Below are positions 8,082 through 17,259 of a stretch of DNA of 64,000 bases, piece after piece. Position 1 is the first letter of the stretch. Each line of letters starts with the position of its first letter. The translations under genes and the position numbers were made by a program. Origin of the DNA: Clostridia bacterium (lineage in GTDB: Bacteria; Bacillota; Clostridia; Oscillospirales; Acutalibacteraceae); NCBI GenBank assembly GCA_017465465.1, contig JAFTWE010000001.1, positions 1-64,000 on the forward strand, read 5' to 3'. The notes beneath the pieces are model-generated. The model was not told the origin of the DNA. It saw only the letters and a list, made by a program, of their open reading frames with translations, and made no database searches.

Positions 8082-9347
8082 ATGAAAATTATGGTTATCG
8101 GTGGCGGCGGAAGAGAACACGCCATCATAAAAAAGCTCAAAGAAAACAAAGATATTGAAAAAATCTATGCGCTCCCCGGTAACGGCGGAATTGCACAGGA
8201 TGCCGAATGTGTTAATATAGGCGCAACCGACATTAAGGGTGCAGTTGAATTTGCAAAGAATAACAGCATTGACTTTTGTGTTGTTACTCCCGACGACCCG
8301 TTGGTGCTTGGTATGGCAGACGCTTTGAGAGAAATCGGTGTCCCCTGCTTCGGCCCGTCAAAGGATGCGGCTATTATTGAAGGCAGTAAGGTTTTTTCAA
8401 AAAATCTTATGAAAAAATACGGTATTCCTACCGCAGAATATGAAGTTTTCAGCGATATGGAATCTGCTCTTAAATATGCTGAAACCTGCCCTATTCCCAC
8501 AGTTATCAAGGCTGACGGTCTTGCTCTCGGTAAGGGTGTTATCATCGCCATGACAAGAGAAGAAGCCGTGGAAGCTATCCGCTCAATGATGGAGGATAAA
8601 ATCTTCGGTGAAAGCGGCAGTAATGTTGTTATTGAAGAATTCCTTGAAGGACCTGAAATCAGCGTGCTTTCTTTTACAGACGGCAAAACTGTTGTTCCTA
8701 TGATTTCTTCAATGGACCACAAGCGTGCCCTTGACAATGATATGGGTCTTAACACCGGCGGTATGGGAACAGTTGCTCCTAACCCCTACTACACAGAAGC
8801 TGTAGCAAAAGAGTGTATGGATAAAATCTTTTTGCCCACAATCAACGCTATGAATGCCGAGGGCAGAAGCTTTAAGGGTTGCCTTTATTTCGGACTTATG
8901 CTCACAAAGAACGGCCCTAAGGTTATTGAATATAACTGCCGTTTCGGTGACCCCGAAACCCAGGTTGTTCTCCCGCTTCTTGAAAGCGACCTTTTCACAA
9001 TTATGAAGGCTGTTGAAAACGGTGAGCTTACAGAGGATTTGGTTAAATTCAGCAATCAGCACGCTTGCTGTGTTGTTATGGCTTCTGAGGGCTACCCCAC
9101 AAAGTATGAAAAAGGCTTTGAAATCACCGTGGATAATGATGTTGATGCTTGCATTTATGTTGCAGGTGCCGCACTTAAAGACGGCAAGGTTGTAACATCA
9201 GGCGGCCGCGTTCTTGGCGTTACTGCTACAGCAGACAGCCTTGAAGAAGCAATCAAAAAATCCTACAAAGCAGTTGACGGTGTTCACTTTGACAACGCTT
9301 TTTACAGAAAAGACATCGGACAGAGAGCTTTAAAAGCCAGAAACTAA
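8082..9347 (+). CDS. purD: Phosphoribosylamine-glycine ligase (GAR synthetase)
   Basis: PurD joins glycine to phosphoribosylamine with ATP. The 421-residue ATP-grasp protein is standard length. It starts with the dinucleotide-like GGGGREHAIIKKL, and the ATP-grasp core includes PTVIKADGLALGKGVIIA. GLNTGGMGTVAPNPYY and KVIEYNCRFGDPETQVVLPLL are family signatures. It is separated by 12 nt from the formyltransferase gene and 13 nt from purL. The ribosome site is GAGGTAACGAA-ATG. Confidence 0.97.
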   Translation: MKIMVIGGGGREHAIIKKLKENKDIEKIYALPGNGGIAQDAECVNIGATDIKGAVEFAKNNSIDFCVVTPDDPLVLGMADALREIGVPCFGPSKDAAIIEGSKVFSKNLMKKYGIPTAEYEVFSDMESALKYAETCPIPTVIKADGLALGKGVIIAMTREEAVEAIRSMMEDKIFGESGSNVVIEEFLEGPEISVLSFTDGKTVVPMISSMDHKRALDNDMGLNTGGMGTVAPNPYYTEAVAKECMDKIFLPTINAMNAEGRSFKGCLYFGLMLTKNGPKVIEYNCRFGDPETQVVLPLLESDLFTIMKAVENGELTEDLVKFSNQHACCVVMASEGYPTKYEKGFEITVDNDVDACIYVAGAALKDGKVVTSGGRVLGVTATADSLEEAIKKSYKAVDGVHFDNAFYRKDIGQRALKARN

Positions 9348-9360
9348 GGAGGTTTTTAAA

Positions 9361-12300
9361 ATGGTTTACAGAGTTTATGTTGAAAAGAAAAAAGGCCTTA
9401 CCATTGAGGCTGATAATATGACCAATGACGCTAAAAATCTTCTTATGATTGACGGCGTTGAAAAAATCAGAATTCTTAACAGATATGATGTTGAAAACAT
9501 TGATGCTGAGCTTTTTGAAAAGTGCAAAAATACAGTTTTTTCAGAGCCACAGCTTGATGATTTGTATGACCATATCGGAGAAAAGGATGACTGCAAGGTG
9601 TTTGCTGTTGAGTATCTCCCCGGTCAGTTTGACCAGCGAGCAGACTCAGCCTCACAGTGCATTCAGATTATTTCAAAGGGTGACCGCCCTCTTGTAAGAA
9701 CAGCTAAAATCTATATGGTTTACGGCAATGTTTCTGACGAAGGAATTGACGCTCTTAAAAAGTATGTTATCAACCCTGTTGAAAGCCGTGAAGCTTCACT
9801 TGACAGAGTTGAAACTCTTGCTGTTGATTACGAAATTCCTACCACCGTTCAGACTCTTGACGGCTTCAATGCCCTCGACGAAGACGGACTTAAGGATTTT
9901 GTTAAAAGCTACGGTCTTGCTATGGACCTTGACGACATCAAATTCTGCCAGCAGTATTTTAAATCTGAAGACCGTGACCCGACAATTACAGAAATCAGAA
10001 TGATTGATACATATTGGTCAGACCACTGCCGTCACACAACATTCCTTACAACTATTGATAACGCTAAGTTTGAAGACCCAACTCTTCAGGCGGCTTTTGA
10101 TGAATATGTTAAAACCAGAGAAGCTATCGGCAGAACAAAGCCGATGAATCTTATGGACATTGCAACTATCGCAACAAAATATCTTAACAAAAACGGCAAA
10201 ATCCCTCACCTTGATGAAAGTGAAGAAATCAACGCCTGCACAGTTAAGATTTACATTGATGTTGAGGGTGAAAAGGAAGAATGGCTTCTTCTCTTCAAAA
10301 ACGAAACCCACAACCATCCCACAGAAATTGAGCCTTTCGGCGGTGCGGCCACCTGCATCGGCGGTGCTATCCGTGACCCCCTTTCAGGCCGTTCTTATGT
10401 TTATGCCGCTATGCGTGTTACAGGTGCGGCTGACCCGTTGAAGCCTGTTAGTGAAACCATCAAGGGCAAGCTCCCCCAGAGAAAGATTGTTACAACTGCT
10501 GCCGCAGGCTACAGCTCATACGGTAACCAGATTGGTCTTGCTACAGGTCAGGTTGACGAGCTTTATCACCACGGCTACACAGCAAAAAGAATGGAAATCG
10601 GCGCAGTTATTGCTGCTGCTCCTGCAGAGAATGTTCGCCGTGAACGCCCTGAGGAGGGTGACATTGTTATTCTTCTCGGCGGTCGTACAGGTCGCGACGG
10701 TTGCGGCGGTGCTACAGGCTCTTCAAAATCTCACACCCTTGAATCACTTGAATCCTGCGGTGCAGAGGTTCAGAAAGGTAATGCCCCTGAAGAAAGAAAG
10801 CTTCAGCGCCTTTTCAGAAACAAAGAAGCTTCTCTTCTTATCAAGCGCTGTAACGACTTCGGCGCAGGCGGTGTTTCAGTTGCTATTGGTGAGCTTGCAG
10901 ACGGTCTTGAAATTGACCTTAATGCAGTTCCGAAGAAATATGACGGACTTGACGGAACAGAGCTTGCAATCAGCGAATCTCAGGAGAGAATGGCTGTTGT
11001 TGTAGAAAAAGAAAATGTTGAGCGCTTCAAGGAGCTTGCTGAAAGTGAAAACCTTGAAGCAACTGTAGTCGCAGTTGTTAAATCCGAGCCAAGACTCAGA
11101 ATGCACTGGAACGGCAACACCATTGTTGACATTTCACGCGAATTCCTTAACTCAAACGGTGCCGAAAAGCACATTGATATTACCCCTGCAAACCCTGAGG
11201 ATTATAAAAAGGAAGTTCCCGAAAGCTTCACAAAGGGCTACAAAGCACTTGCCGCTGACCTCAATGTTTGCTCAAAGAGAGGTCTTTCTGAGCGTTTTGA
11301 CTCAACAATCGGCGCAGGCACAGTTATGATGCCTTTCGGCGGTAAAAATCAGCTCACACCTAACCAGACAATGGTTAATAAGATTTCTGTTGAGAAAAAG
11401 CACACAGACGCCTGCTCATTTATGGCTTGGGGTTACAACCCGTTTATTACAGAAAAGAGCCCATACCACGGCGCATATCTTGCAGTTGTTGAATCAGTTG
11501 CAAAGCTTGTTGCCGCAGGTGCAAAATTTGAGGATGTTTACCTCACATTCCAGGAATACTTTGAAAAGCCTCTTAAAGACGGCAAGCGTTGGGGCAAGCC
11601 CCTTGCCGCACTTCTCGGTGCTTTCAAGGCTCAGATGGAATATGAAATTGCCGCTATCGGCGGTAAGGACTCAATGAGCGGCTCATTTGAAGACATTGAT
11701 GTTCCCCCTACCCTTGTTTCATTTGCAGTTACAACAGGTGTTACTGATGATGTTATCACTCCCGAATTCAAGCAGGCCGGTCACAAGGTTACTCTTGTTA
11801 AACCCGCTTATGAAAACGGACTTCCCGTTGTTGACAGCGTAAAAGAAATTTTTGCAAATGTTAACGCTCTTATGAGAGACGGCAAAATTGCCGCAGCATA
11901 CACTCCCACCTATGGCGGTGTTGCAGAGGCTGTTCTTAAAATGGCTATGGGTAACGACATCGGCTTTAAATACGCTGACGGCGTTTCTATGGAAGACATT
12001 TTCGGCTATAATTACGGTGCATTCATTCTTGAATTCAACGGCGAGGCTGAATACGGTGAGCTTCTTGGTGAAACAACAGCTGAGCTTAGCATTGCTCTCG
12101 GCAGTGAAGCAGTTGTTCTTGCTGACCTTTGCGAAATTTATGAAAACAAGCTTGAGCCTATTTTCTCTTGCAATATTCAGCAGGGTGAAAAGGAAGTTCC
12201 CACATTCACATATAATGCTGAAAGCCGCGTAGCCCCTGCAATCAAGGTTGCAAAGCCGAAGGTGCTTATTCCTGTATTCCCCGGCACTAACTGCGAATTT

Positions 12301-13050
12301 GACTCAGCTAAGGCTATGGCAGACGCAGGTGCAGAGCCCGAAATTTTTGTAATCAACAACCTTACTTCAAAGGGCATTGCTCAGAGCGTTGAAACCTTTG
12401 CCGCTAAGCTCAAGGAATCACAGATTGTATTTATTCCGGGCGGCTTCTCAGGCGGTGACGAACCTGACGGCTCAGGTAAATTCATTACAGCTTTCTTCCG
12501 CAACCCCGAAATCAAAAACGAGGTTCACGAGCTTCTTAAAAACCGTGACGGTCTTATGTGCGGTATCTGTAACGGATTCCAGGCTCTTATTAAGTTGGGT
12601 CTTGTTCCTTACGGTGAAATTATTGACACTGACGAAAACTGCCCAACATTGACCTTCAATACAATCGGCAGACATCAGTCAAGAATTGTTCGCACAAGAA
12701 TTGCTTCCAACAAGTCACCTTGGCTTATGGAAACAAATGCAGGCGATGTGTTCTCTGTTCCGATTTCACACGGTGAGGGTCGTTTCCTTGCAAGTGACGA
12801 GCTTATTAAGACACTTGCCGAAAACGGACAGATTGCCACTCAGTATGTTGACCTTAACGGCAACCCCACAAGTGACATTCACTTTAACCCCAACAACTCA
12901 GCCTGCGCTATCGAGGGTATCACCTCTCCCGACGGCAGAGTATTCGGTAAAATGGGTCACTCAGAAAGAATCGGCAACGGTCTTTATAAGAATGTTCCCG
13001 GTAACTACGATATCGGTATGTTCCGCTCAGCAGTTAAGTATTTTAAATAA
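9361..13050 (+). CDS. purL: Phosphoribosylformylglycinamidine synthase, single chain
   Basis: This 1229-residue enzyme makes FGAM from FGAR, ATP and glutamine. The N-terminal ~150 residues form a PurS-like region (MVYRVYVEKKKGLTIEADN start). The FGAM synthetase core holds YWSDHCRHTTF, NETHNHPTEIEPFGGAATC and GGKDSMSGSF. The C-terminal class I glutaminase has PVFPGTNCEFD, nucleophile Cys1070 in CGICNGFQ, and SHGEGRF. It fits the large clade II form found in Clostridia and streptococci rather than the split PurSQL. It is the last gene of the operon and is followed by a strong terminator. Confidence 0.97.
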   Translation: MVYRVYVEKKKGLTIEADNMTNDAKNLLMIDGVEKIRILNRYDVENIDAELFEKCKNTVFSEPQLDDLYDHIGEKDDCKVFAVEYLPGQFDQRADSASQCIQIISKGDRPLVRTAKIYMVYGNVSDEGIDALKKYVINPVESREASLDRVETLAVDYEIPTTVQTLDGFNALDEDGLKDFVKSYGLAMDLDDIKFCQQYFKSEDRDPTITEIRMIDTYWSDHCRHTTFLTTIDNAKFEDPTLQAAFDEYVKTREAIGRTKPMNLMDIATIATKYLNKNGKIPHLDESEEINACTVKIYIDVEGEKEEWLLLFKNETHNHPTEIEPFGGAATCIGGAIRDPLSGRSYVYAAMRVTGAADPLKPVSETIKGKLPQRKIVTTAAAGYSSYGNQIGLATGQVDELYHHGYTAKRMEIGAVIAAAPAENVRRERPEEGDIVILLGGRTGRDGCGGATGSSKSHTLESLESCGAEVQKGNAPEERKLQRLFRNKEASLLIKRCNDFGAGGVSVAIGELADGLEIDLNAVPKKYDGLDGTELAISESQERMAVVVEKENVERFKELAESENLEATVVAVVKSEPRLRMHWNGNTIVDISREFLNSNGAEKHIDITPANPEDYKKEVPESFTKGYKALAADLNVCSKRGLSERFDSTIGAGTVMMPFGGKNQLTPNQTMVNKISVEKKHTDACSFMAWGYNPFITEKSPYHGAYLAVVESVAKLVAAGAKFEDVYLTFQEYFEKPLKDGKRWGKPLAALLGAFKAQMEYEIAAIGGKDSMSGSFEDIDVPPTLVSFAVTTGVTDDVITPEFKQAGHKVTLVKPAYENGLPVVDSVKEIFANVNALMRDGKIAAAYTPTYGGVAEAVLKMAMGNDIGFKYADGVSMEDIFGYNYGAFILEFNGEAEYGELLGETTAELSIALGSEAVVLADLCEIYENKLEPIFSCNIQQGEKEVPTFTYNAESRVAPAIKVAKPKVLIPVFPGTNCEFDSAKAMADAGAEPEIFVINNLTSKGIAQSVETFAAKLKESQIVFIPGGFSGGDEPDGSGKFITAFFRNPEIKNEVHELLKNRDGLMCGICNGFQALIKLGLVPYGEIIDTDENCPTLTFNTIGRHQSRIVRTRIASNKSPWLMETNAGDVFSVPISHGEGRFLASDELIKTLAENGQIATQYVDLNGNPTSDIHFNPNNSACAIEGITSPDGRVFGKMGHSERIGNGLYKNVPGNYDIGMFRSAVKYFK

Positions 13051-13056
13051 AATTTT

Positions 13057-13087
13057 TCGGCTCCCTTATACAGGGAGCCGATTTTTT
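13057..13087 (+). terminator. Intrinsic terminator of the pur operon
   Basis: The 10-bp stem TCGGCTCCCT/AGGGAGCCGA (13057-13066 and 13072-13081) is followed by six T, 6 nt after the purL stop. Confidence 0.92.
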
Positions 13088-13116
13088 GTGAAGAAGATAA
13101 AGTTGGGGGCTTTTCC

Positions 13117-13256
13117 TTAAGAATAAGGCTTTTCGCGGTGCGCCGTGGTCGTCGCACCTTACGACGGTTAACAGTAGCGTTCCGTAAGGGTTGACGACCT
13201 CGGCGACCCGCAAAACAGCAAAAGAAAACGGGAGGGCACGGAGGCCCTCCCTTACT
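13117..13256. repeat. Intergenic repeat block with GGAGGCCCTCCC hairpin
   Basis: The block contains GGTGCG...CGCACC and CTTACG...CGTAAG inverted repeats, then CGGGAGGGCACGGAGGCCCT (13229-13248) continuing to CCCTTAC. The last part matches 1752-1778 with one mismatch. A related hairpin, GGGCGGGTCTCCGTTGCCCG (13845-13864), lies 590 bp on. No gene is visible here. For the minus-strand gene at 13258 the hairpin sits right after the stop codon and may end transcription. Confidence 0.65.
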
Positions 13257-13257
13257 G

Positions 13258-13776
13258 TTATATTGTGTCCACCTTTAAGCCTGTTTTGCTACGCAGCTTT
13301 GCAAGAAAATCCTGAAAGCCTATACATGCAGGTGTTACTCTGTGACGCTTTGCGCCTGTGTAAACATAAAAAGTTGAGTTGCTATATGCAATCTTAGTAA
13401 TTTCGTGATAATAAATGGTACTCTTTCTTCTGAAACAGCTTGTCTTAATGAATTTTTCATCGTCATACTCTACTCTGAAATTAAAATACACTGAGCACAA
13501 ATAAAAAGAACCTAAACCTACCAATAATAAAAACGGTAATATAAGAGTAACTGCTTGCGTATCCGACAGTTTAACACCGTCTTTTGCACAAATGAAAAGC
13601 ATAAACGGAATTATAAGGCTACCAACAAAACCCACATAAAAACTTAATTTAGGCACACGCAACGGCTGACCTTTTACATAACCTTTTCCGTCTTTTTGTT
13701 TGATAAAATCAATCAGCGTTTTAACAATCATACCAACAAACATAGTTGCTACAATTCTGATTATATTGTTTCCCAT
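13258..13776 (-). CDS. Membrane protein with C-terminal PH-like region
   Basis: I do not recognise a named gene. From the ATG at 13776 (AGAGGGGG ribosome site 6 nt upstream) the protein has about 172 residues. It has an N-terminal hydrophobic helix (NIIRIVATMFVGMIVKTLI), two further transmembrane segments (FYVGFVGSLIIPFMLFI and TLILPFLLLVGLGSFYLC), and a soluble C-terminal ~65 residues (YDDEKFIKTSCFRRKSTIYY and following) that look like a short beta-rich bacterial PH-type module. It has its own promoter at 13811-13838 and appears monocistronic. It may belong to one of the clostridial DUF families; no function is assigned. Confidence 0.7.
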   Translation of the reverse strand: MGNNIIRIVATMFVGMIVKTLIDFIKQKDGKGYVKGQPLRVPKLSFYVGFVGSLIIPFMLFICAKDGVKLSDTQAVTLILPFLLLVGLGSFYLCSVYFNFRVEYDDEKFIKTSCFRRKSTIYYHEITKIAYSNSTFYVYTGAKRHRVTPACIGFQDFLAKLRSKTGLKVDTI

Positions 13777-13810
13777 AAACATCCCCCTCTGCACTGCAAT
13801 TTTCAACAAT

Positions 13811-13838
13811 ATTATATCACAGAGCCGGGCTTTGTCAA
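13811..13838 (-). promoter_or_regulatory. Sigma-A promoter of the 13258-13776 gene
   Basis: TTGACA (complement of 13833-13838), a 16-bp spacer and TATAAT (complement of 13811-13816) lie about 35 bp before the start codon. Confidence 0.82.
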
Positions 13839-13840
13839 CA

Positions 13841-13940
13841 GTAAGGGCGGGTCTCCGTTGCCCGCCCGAAAAGACTAAGGCAATTCGTTCTCTTTACACA
13901 AGGGAGCCGAATGCGGCAGGAGCAAGCCCCTGCCCTTCTA
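13841..13940. repeat. Cluster of short intergenic repeats
   Basis: The stretch contains the GGGCGGGTCTCCGTTGCCCG hairpin, the ACACAAGGGAGCC element that also occurs as GCACAAGGGAACC at 27252-27264 and in reverse complement at 60081-60093, and GGCAGGAGCAAGCCCCTGCC, a 20-nt hairpin whose right half recurs near 3688-3701. No coding capacity is seen. Confidence 0.55.
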
Positions 13941-13945
13941 TGATA

Positions 13946-13980
13946 ATAACCCTGTATCAGCTACGATACAGGGTTATTTT
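13946..13980. terminator. Hairpin between convergent and divergent units
   Basis: A 13-bp stem, ATAACCCTGTATC (13946-13958) with GATACAGGGTTAT (13965-13977), is followed on the plus strand by TTTT. It lies just past the GH3 stop codon on the minus strand, where the trailing sequence is not T-rich, so termination of the GH3 transcript is likely but not optimal. Confidence 0.55.
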
Positions 13981-16079
13981 TACTGTAATTTAATTGTGAG
14001 GCACTGTGTACCAGTGAGGGTATTACTTACATTATCGGGCTGGTGGTTGCCGATATAAAGTGTAATTTCACCGTCGGGGGTTACTCTCTTACCGTCTTCG
14101 GTAACTGCCTTAATCCAATAACGGTCAATATCAACAGTTACTGTTGCCTTTTCACCCTTTTTCAGCTCAACTGATTTTATTCCGCAAAGCTGGAAGTGAG
14201 GTGTGTGAATTCTTGAATCTTTATATTTTGCATACACCTGAACCTTGTCGATACCGTCCATAGCGCCTGTGTTTTCAACATCTACGCTGATTTTGAGAGC
14301 TTCATCGCTTTCTTCTGTGAGCTTTGCATCGCTGTAATCAAAGCTTGTGTATGAAAGACCGAAGCCAAAGGGATAAAGAGCATCGCCGTCAATATAACGG
14401 TAGGTTCTGCCGCGCATATCATAATCCTTGAAATCGGGAAGATTATGCTTGCTGTTATAAATTGTAACAGGTAATTTGCCGCTTGGAGAAAACTCACCTG
14501 CAATAAGATTTGCAACACTAAGCCCGCCTAATGAGCCTGGATACCAGGCGTGAATGATTGCTTTGGCATGGCTTCTTACCTTTTCACCAACATCAATGGA
14601 GCTGCCGCACATAAGCACAACAATAACATTATCGCAAACATCACAAACTGCATCTGCTAATTTCTGCTGAGTTGCAGGGAGCGAAATGTGCTTTTTATCA
14701 CCGCAGGCTGTGTAGTCGTTATCATAGCCTGTGTCTTCACCCTCGATTGAGCAGTCAAGACCAAGGGCAAGAACGGTTATATCTGCCTGCTCTGCGGCGG
14801 CTACACCGTCACTGATAAGGTTACCGAAGCCGCCCCAGTCATTGGTAAGCTCGTGGCAATAATGAGCGCCCTTTTCAACGGTGATATGAGCGTTATTGAA
14901 CACTCTTCTCATACCGTCGGCAACTGTTATGTATTCGGAAGCATAAGCATTGTAGTTACCCTCAAGGGCGGATACAGACATTGAGTTAGGGCCTACAACG
15001 GCAATCTTTTTGTCTGTATTTTTATCAAGAGGAAGGAAGCTTTTATTTTGGAGAAGAACAACACTTTCCTGAGCAGTTTTGAGGTTTAACTCTCTGTGCT
15101 CTTTGCAGTCAAGCTTATCATAGCCGATGTCTGAATAAGGTCTGTTTTCTTCAAATTCACCAAGAAGGTAACGGATTGTATAAAGCCTTTCAGCGGCGGC
15201 GGTGATTTCTTCTTCGGTTACCAAATCCTGCTCATAAGCATCTACAAGGTGCTCATAAATCTGACCGCAGTTAAGGTCACAGGTATTTTTGAGTGAGATT
15301 GCGGCGGCCTCTGCCTTGGTAGAAGCACATTTATGGAACTCATAAATATCATTAAGCGCTCCGCAGTCAGAAACAACATAGCCGTCAAAGTTCCAATCCT
15401 TACGGAGAACTTCACCCAAAAGGTAAGAATGGGCACAGCAGGGCTCACCGTTGGTGCGGTTATATGCACCCATAACACCTGCAACACCTGCCTTAACCGT
15501 CTTTTCAAAGGCAGGAAGATATGTTTCATACATATCGTGCATAGAAGCAATGGCGTCAAAGCCGTGGCGGTCTTTTTCAGGTCCTGAGTGAACGGCATAA
15601 TGCTTTGAGCAAGCGGTGGCTTTATAAAATTCACCGTCACCCTGAATACCCTTGATAAACTCTTCACCGAGAGTTGCGGTGAGGAACGGGTCTTCACCAA
15701 AGGTCTCCTGACCTCTGCCCCAACGGGGGTCACGGACAATATTGATATTGGGCGCCCAGAAAGTAATGCCCTTGAAAATATCAAAATCGTTATATTTTAC
15801 ATGCTGATTATATTTAACTCTGCCCTCGGTTGAAATAACATCTGCAACCTTGTTAACAAGCTTCGGGTTAAAGGTTGCAGCCATAGCGATTGCGTGAGGG
15901 AAAACGGTGGCTGTTCCTGAGCGGGCAACGCCGTGTGAGCCTTCGTTCCACCAGTTATAGGCTTTGATGCCCAACCTTTCAATAGGAGCTGATGTATAAA
16001 GAAGCTGAGAGATTTTTTCTTCAACCGTCATCTGAGCAACAAGCTCTTTTGCTTTTTGCTTTGCAATTTCTTTGTTCAT
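13980..16079 (-). CDS. Glycoside hydrolase family 3 (beta-xylosidase/beta-glucosidase type)
   Basis: This 699-residue cytoplasmic enzyme (no signal peptide) should remove beta-linked sugars from the non-reducing end of oligosaccharides. The N-terminal barrel has YNWWNEGSHGVARSG, FWAPNINIVRDPRWGRGQET and ACSKHYAVHSGPE. The catalytic nucleophile is Asp238 in GYVVSDCGAL. The alpha/beta sandwich follows (KIAVVGPNS, IHAWYPGSLGG), and the Fn3-like C-terminal domain ends the protein. The motifs are closest to the xylosidase-like GH3 branch; the exact sugar is not certain. It lies 54 nt downstream of rpoD with only a terminator between and no obvious promoter. Confidence 0.92.
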   Translation of the reverse strand: MNKEIAKQKAKELVAQMTVEEKISQLLYTSAPIERLGIKAYNWWNEGSHGVARSGTATVFPHAIAMAATFNPKLVNKVADVISTEGRVKYNQHVKYNDFDIFKGITFWAPNINIVRDPRWGRGQETFGEDPFLTATLGEEFIKGIQGDGEFYKATACSKHYAVHSGPEKDRHGFDAIASMHDMYETYLPAFEKTVKAGVAGVMGAYNRTNGEPCCAHSYLLGEVLRKDWNFDGYVVSDCGALNDIYEFHKCASTKAEAAAISLKNTCDLNCGQIYEHLVDAYEQDLVTEEEITAAAERLYTIRYLLGEFEENRPYSDIGYDKLDCKEHRELNLKTAQESVVLLQNKSFLPLDKNTDKKIAVVGPNSMSVSALEGNYNAYASEYITVADGMRRVFNNAHITVEKGAHYCHELTNDWGGFGNLISDGVAAAEQADITVLALGLDCSIEGEDTGYDNDYTACGDKKHISLPATQQKLADAVCDVCDNVIVVLMCGSSIDVGEKVRSHAKAIIHAWYPGSLGGLSVANLIAGEFSPSGKLPVTIYNSKHNLPDFKDYDMRGRTYRYIDGDALYPFGFGLSYTSFDYSDAKLTEESDEALKISVDVENTGAMDGIDKVQVYAKYKDSRIHTPHFQLCGIKSVELKKGEKATVTVDIDRYWIKAVTEDGKRVTPDGEITLYIGNHQPDNVSNTLTGTQCLTIKLQ

Positions 16080-16091
16080 AGGAATTCCTCC

Positions 16092-16123
16092 TGTTAAAAA
16101 GTAAGCCTCCTGAAAGGAGGCTT
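16092..16123 (-). terminator. Intrinsic terminator of dnaG-rpoD
   Basis: A 9-bp stem, AAGCCTCCT/AGGAGGCTT (16103-16111 and 16115-16123), has a GAA loop. On the minus strand it is followed by ACTTTTTAAC. Confidence 0.85.
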
Positions 16124-16133
16124 TTGAATTTGA

Positions 16134-17234
16134 TTAGTCAAGGAAGTCCTTGAGCTTTTTGCTTCTGCTGGGGTGGCGTAGCTTACGAAGAGCCTTGGCT
16201 TCAATCTGGCGGATACGCTCTCTTGTAACATCGAAGTACTTACCAACCTCTTCAAGAGTGTGAGGATGACCGCCCTCAAGACCAAATCGCATTGAGAGAA
16301 CCTTTGCTTCTCTTGGGGTAAGAGTCTGAAGAACTTCATCAAGCTGCTCTTTAAGAAGGAGAATTGATGCGGCATCTGCAGGTGCAGGAGCATCATCATC
16401 GGGGATGAAGTCACCAAGATGGCTGTCTTCCTCCTCACCGATTGGAGTTTCAAGTGAAACAGGCTCCTGAGCAACACGAAGAATTTCTCTGACCTTGCCC
16501 ACAGTCATACCAAGCTCGTTGGCAATTTCTTCTGCGGTTGGGTCTCTGCCGTTTTTGTGAAGAAGCTGGCTGTTAGTCTTTTTAACTTTATTGATAGTTT
16601 CAACCATGTGAACGGGAATACGGATTGTTCTTGCCTGGTCAGCAATAGCTCTTGTAATAGCCTGACGAATCCACCAGGTTGCATAAGTTGAAAACTTAAA
16701 GCCCTTGGTGTGGTCAAACTTATCAACAGCTTTAATAAGACCGAGGTTACCCTCCTGAATCAAATCAAGGAACTGCATACCTCTGCCCACATAACGCTTT
16801 GCAATACTGACAACAAGGCGGAGGTTAGCCTCTGCAAGCCTTTTCTTTGCAAATTCGTCATTGTCTGCAATTCGCATAGCAAGCTCAATCTCCTCTTCGG
16901 GAGAAAGAAGAGGCACACGGCCGATTTCCTTAAGGTAAACCTTAACAGGGTCGTCTGCGCCCTGATTTTTGTCGTCCACGCTCACATTGTCAAGCTCGGA
17001 GGACTTGGGCAAATCCACATTGAAATCAAGATTTTCAAGAGATTCTGCATTGAAATCATCAATAATCTCAATGTTCTGATTTTCAATGGTTTCATAGAGC
17101 TTGTCAAGCTCTTCAATGTCAAAATCCATTTCAAGAATGGCTGTGTCGATATCCTGAGTGGTAAGCTTGCCGTTATTGGCTTTACCTTTTTCAATCAGGG
17201 CTTTTATCGACGTTTTTTTATCGACAGTTTCCAT
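16134..17234 (-). CDS. rpoD: Primary RNA polymerase sigma factor SigA/RpoD
   Basis: This is the housekeeping sigma-70 factor; it directs RNA polymerase to the TTGACA/TATAAT promoters seen across this window. The 366-residue protein has region 1.1 at the N-terminus ([20 protein letters not shown]), region 1.2 with [18 protein letters not shown], regions 2.1-2.4 ([33 protein letters not shown]), region 3, and region 4.2 ([20 protein letters not shown]) near the C-terminus. The length matches the short Firmicute SigA. It follows dnaG by 25 nt, the classical arrangement of the macromolecular synthesis operon. Confidence 0.97.
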   Translation of the reverse strand: METVDKKTSIKALIEKGKANNGKLTTQDIDTAILEMDFDIEELDKLYETIENQNIEIIDDFNAESLENLDFNVDLPKSSELDNVSVDDKNQGADDPVKVYLKEIGRVPLLSPEEEIELAMRIADNDEFAKKRLAEANLRLVVSIAKRYVGRGMQFLDLIQEGNLGLIKAVDKFDHTKGFKFSTYATWWIRQAITRAIADQARTIRIPVHMVETINKVKKTNSQLLHKNGRDPTAEEIANELGMTVGKVREILRVAQEPVSLETPIGEEEDSHLGDFIPDDDAPAPADAASILLLKEQLDEVLQTLTPREAKVLSMRFGLEGGHPHTLEEVGKYFDVTRERIRQIEAKALRKLRHPSRSKKLKDFLD

Positions 17235-17259
17235 AGTAAATCTCCTTTACTTTTACTTC

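Noticed and set aside
10451..11005. Long alternate-frame ORFs inside purL, GH3, rpoD, ftsZ and the GH38 gene
   Set aside because: They are shadows of real genes in frames with biased composition, lack ribosome sites and show no family features.
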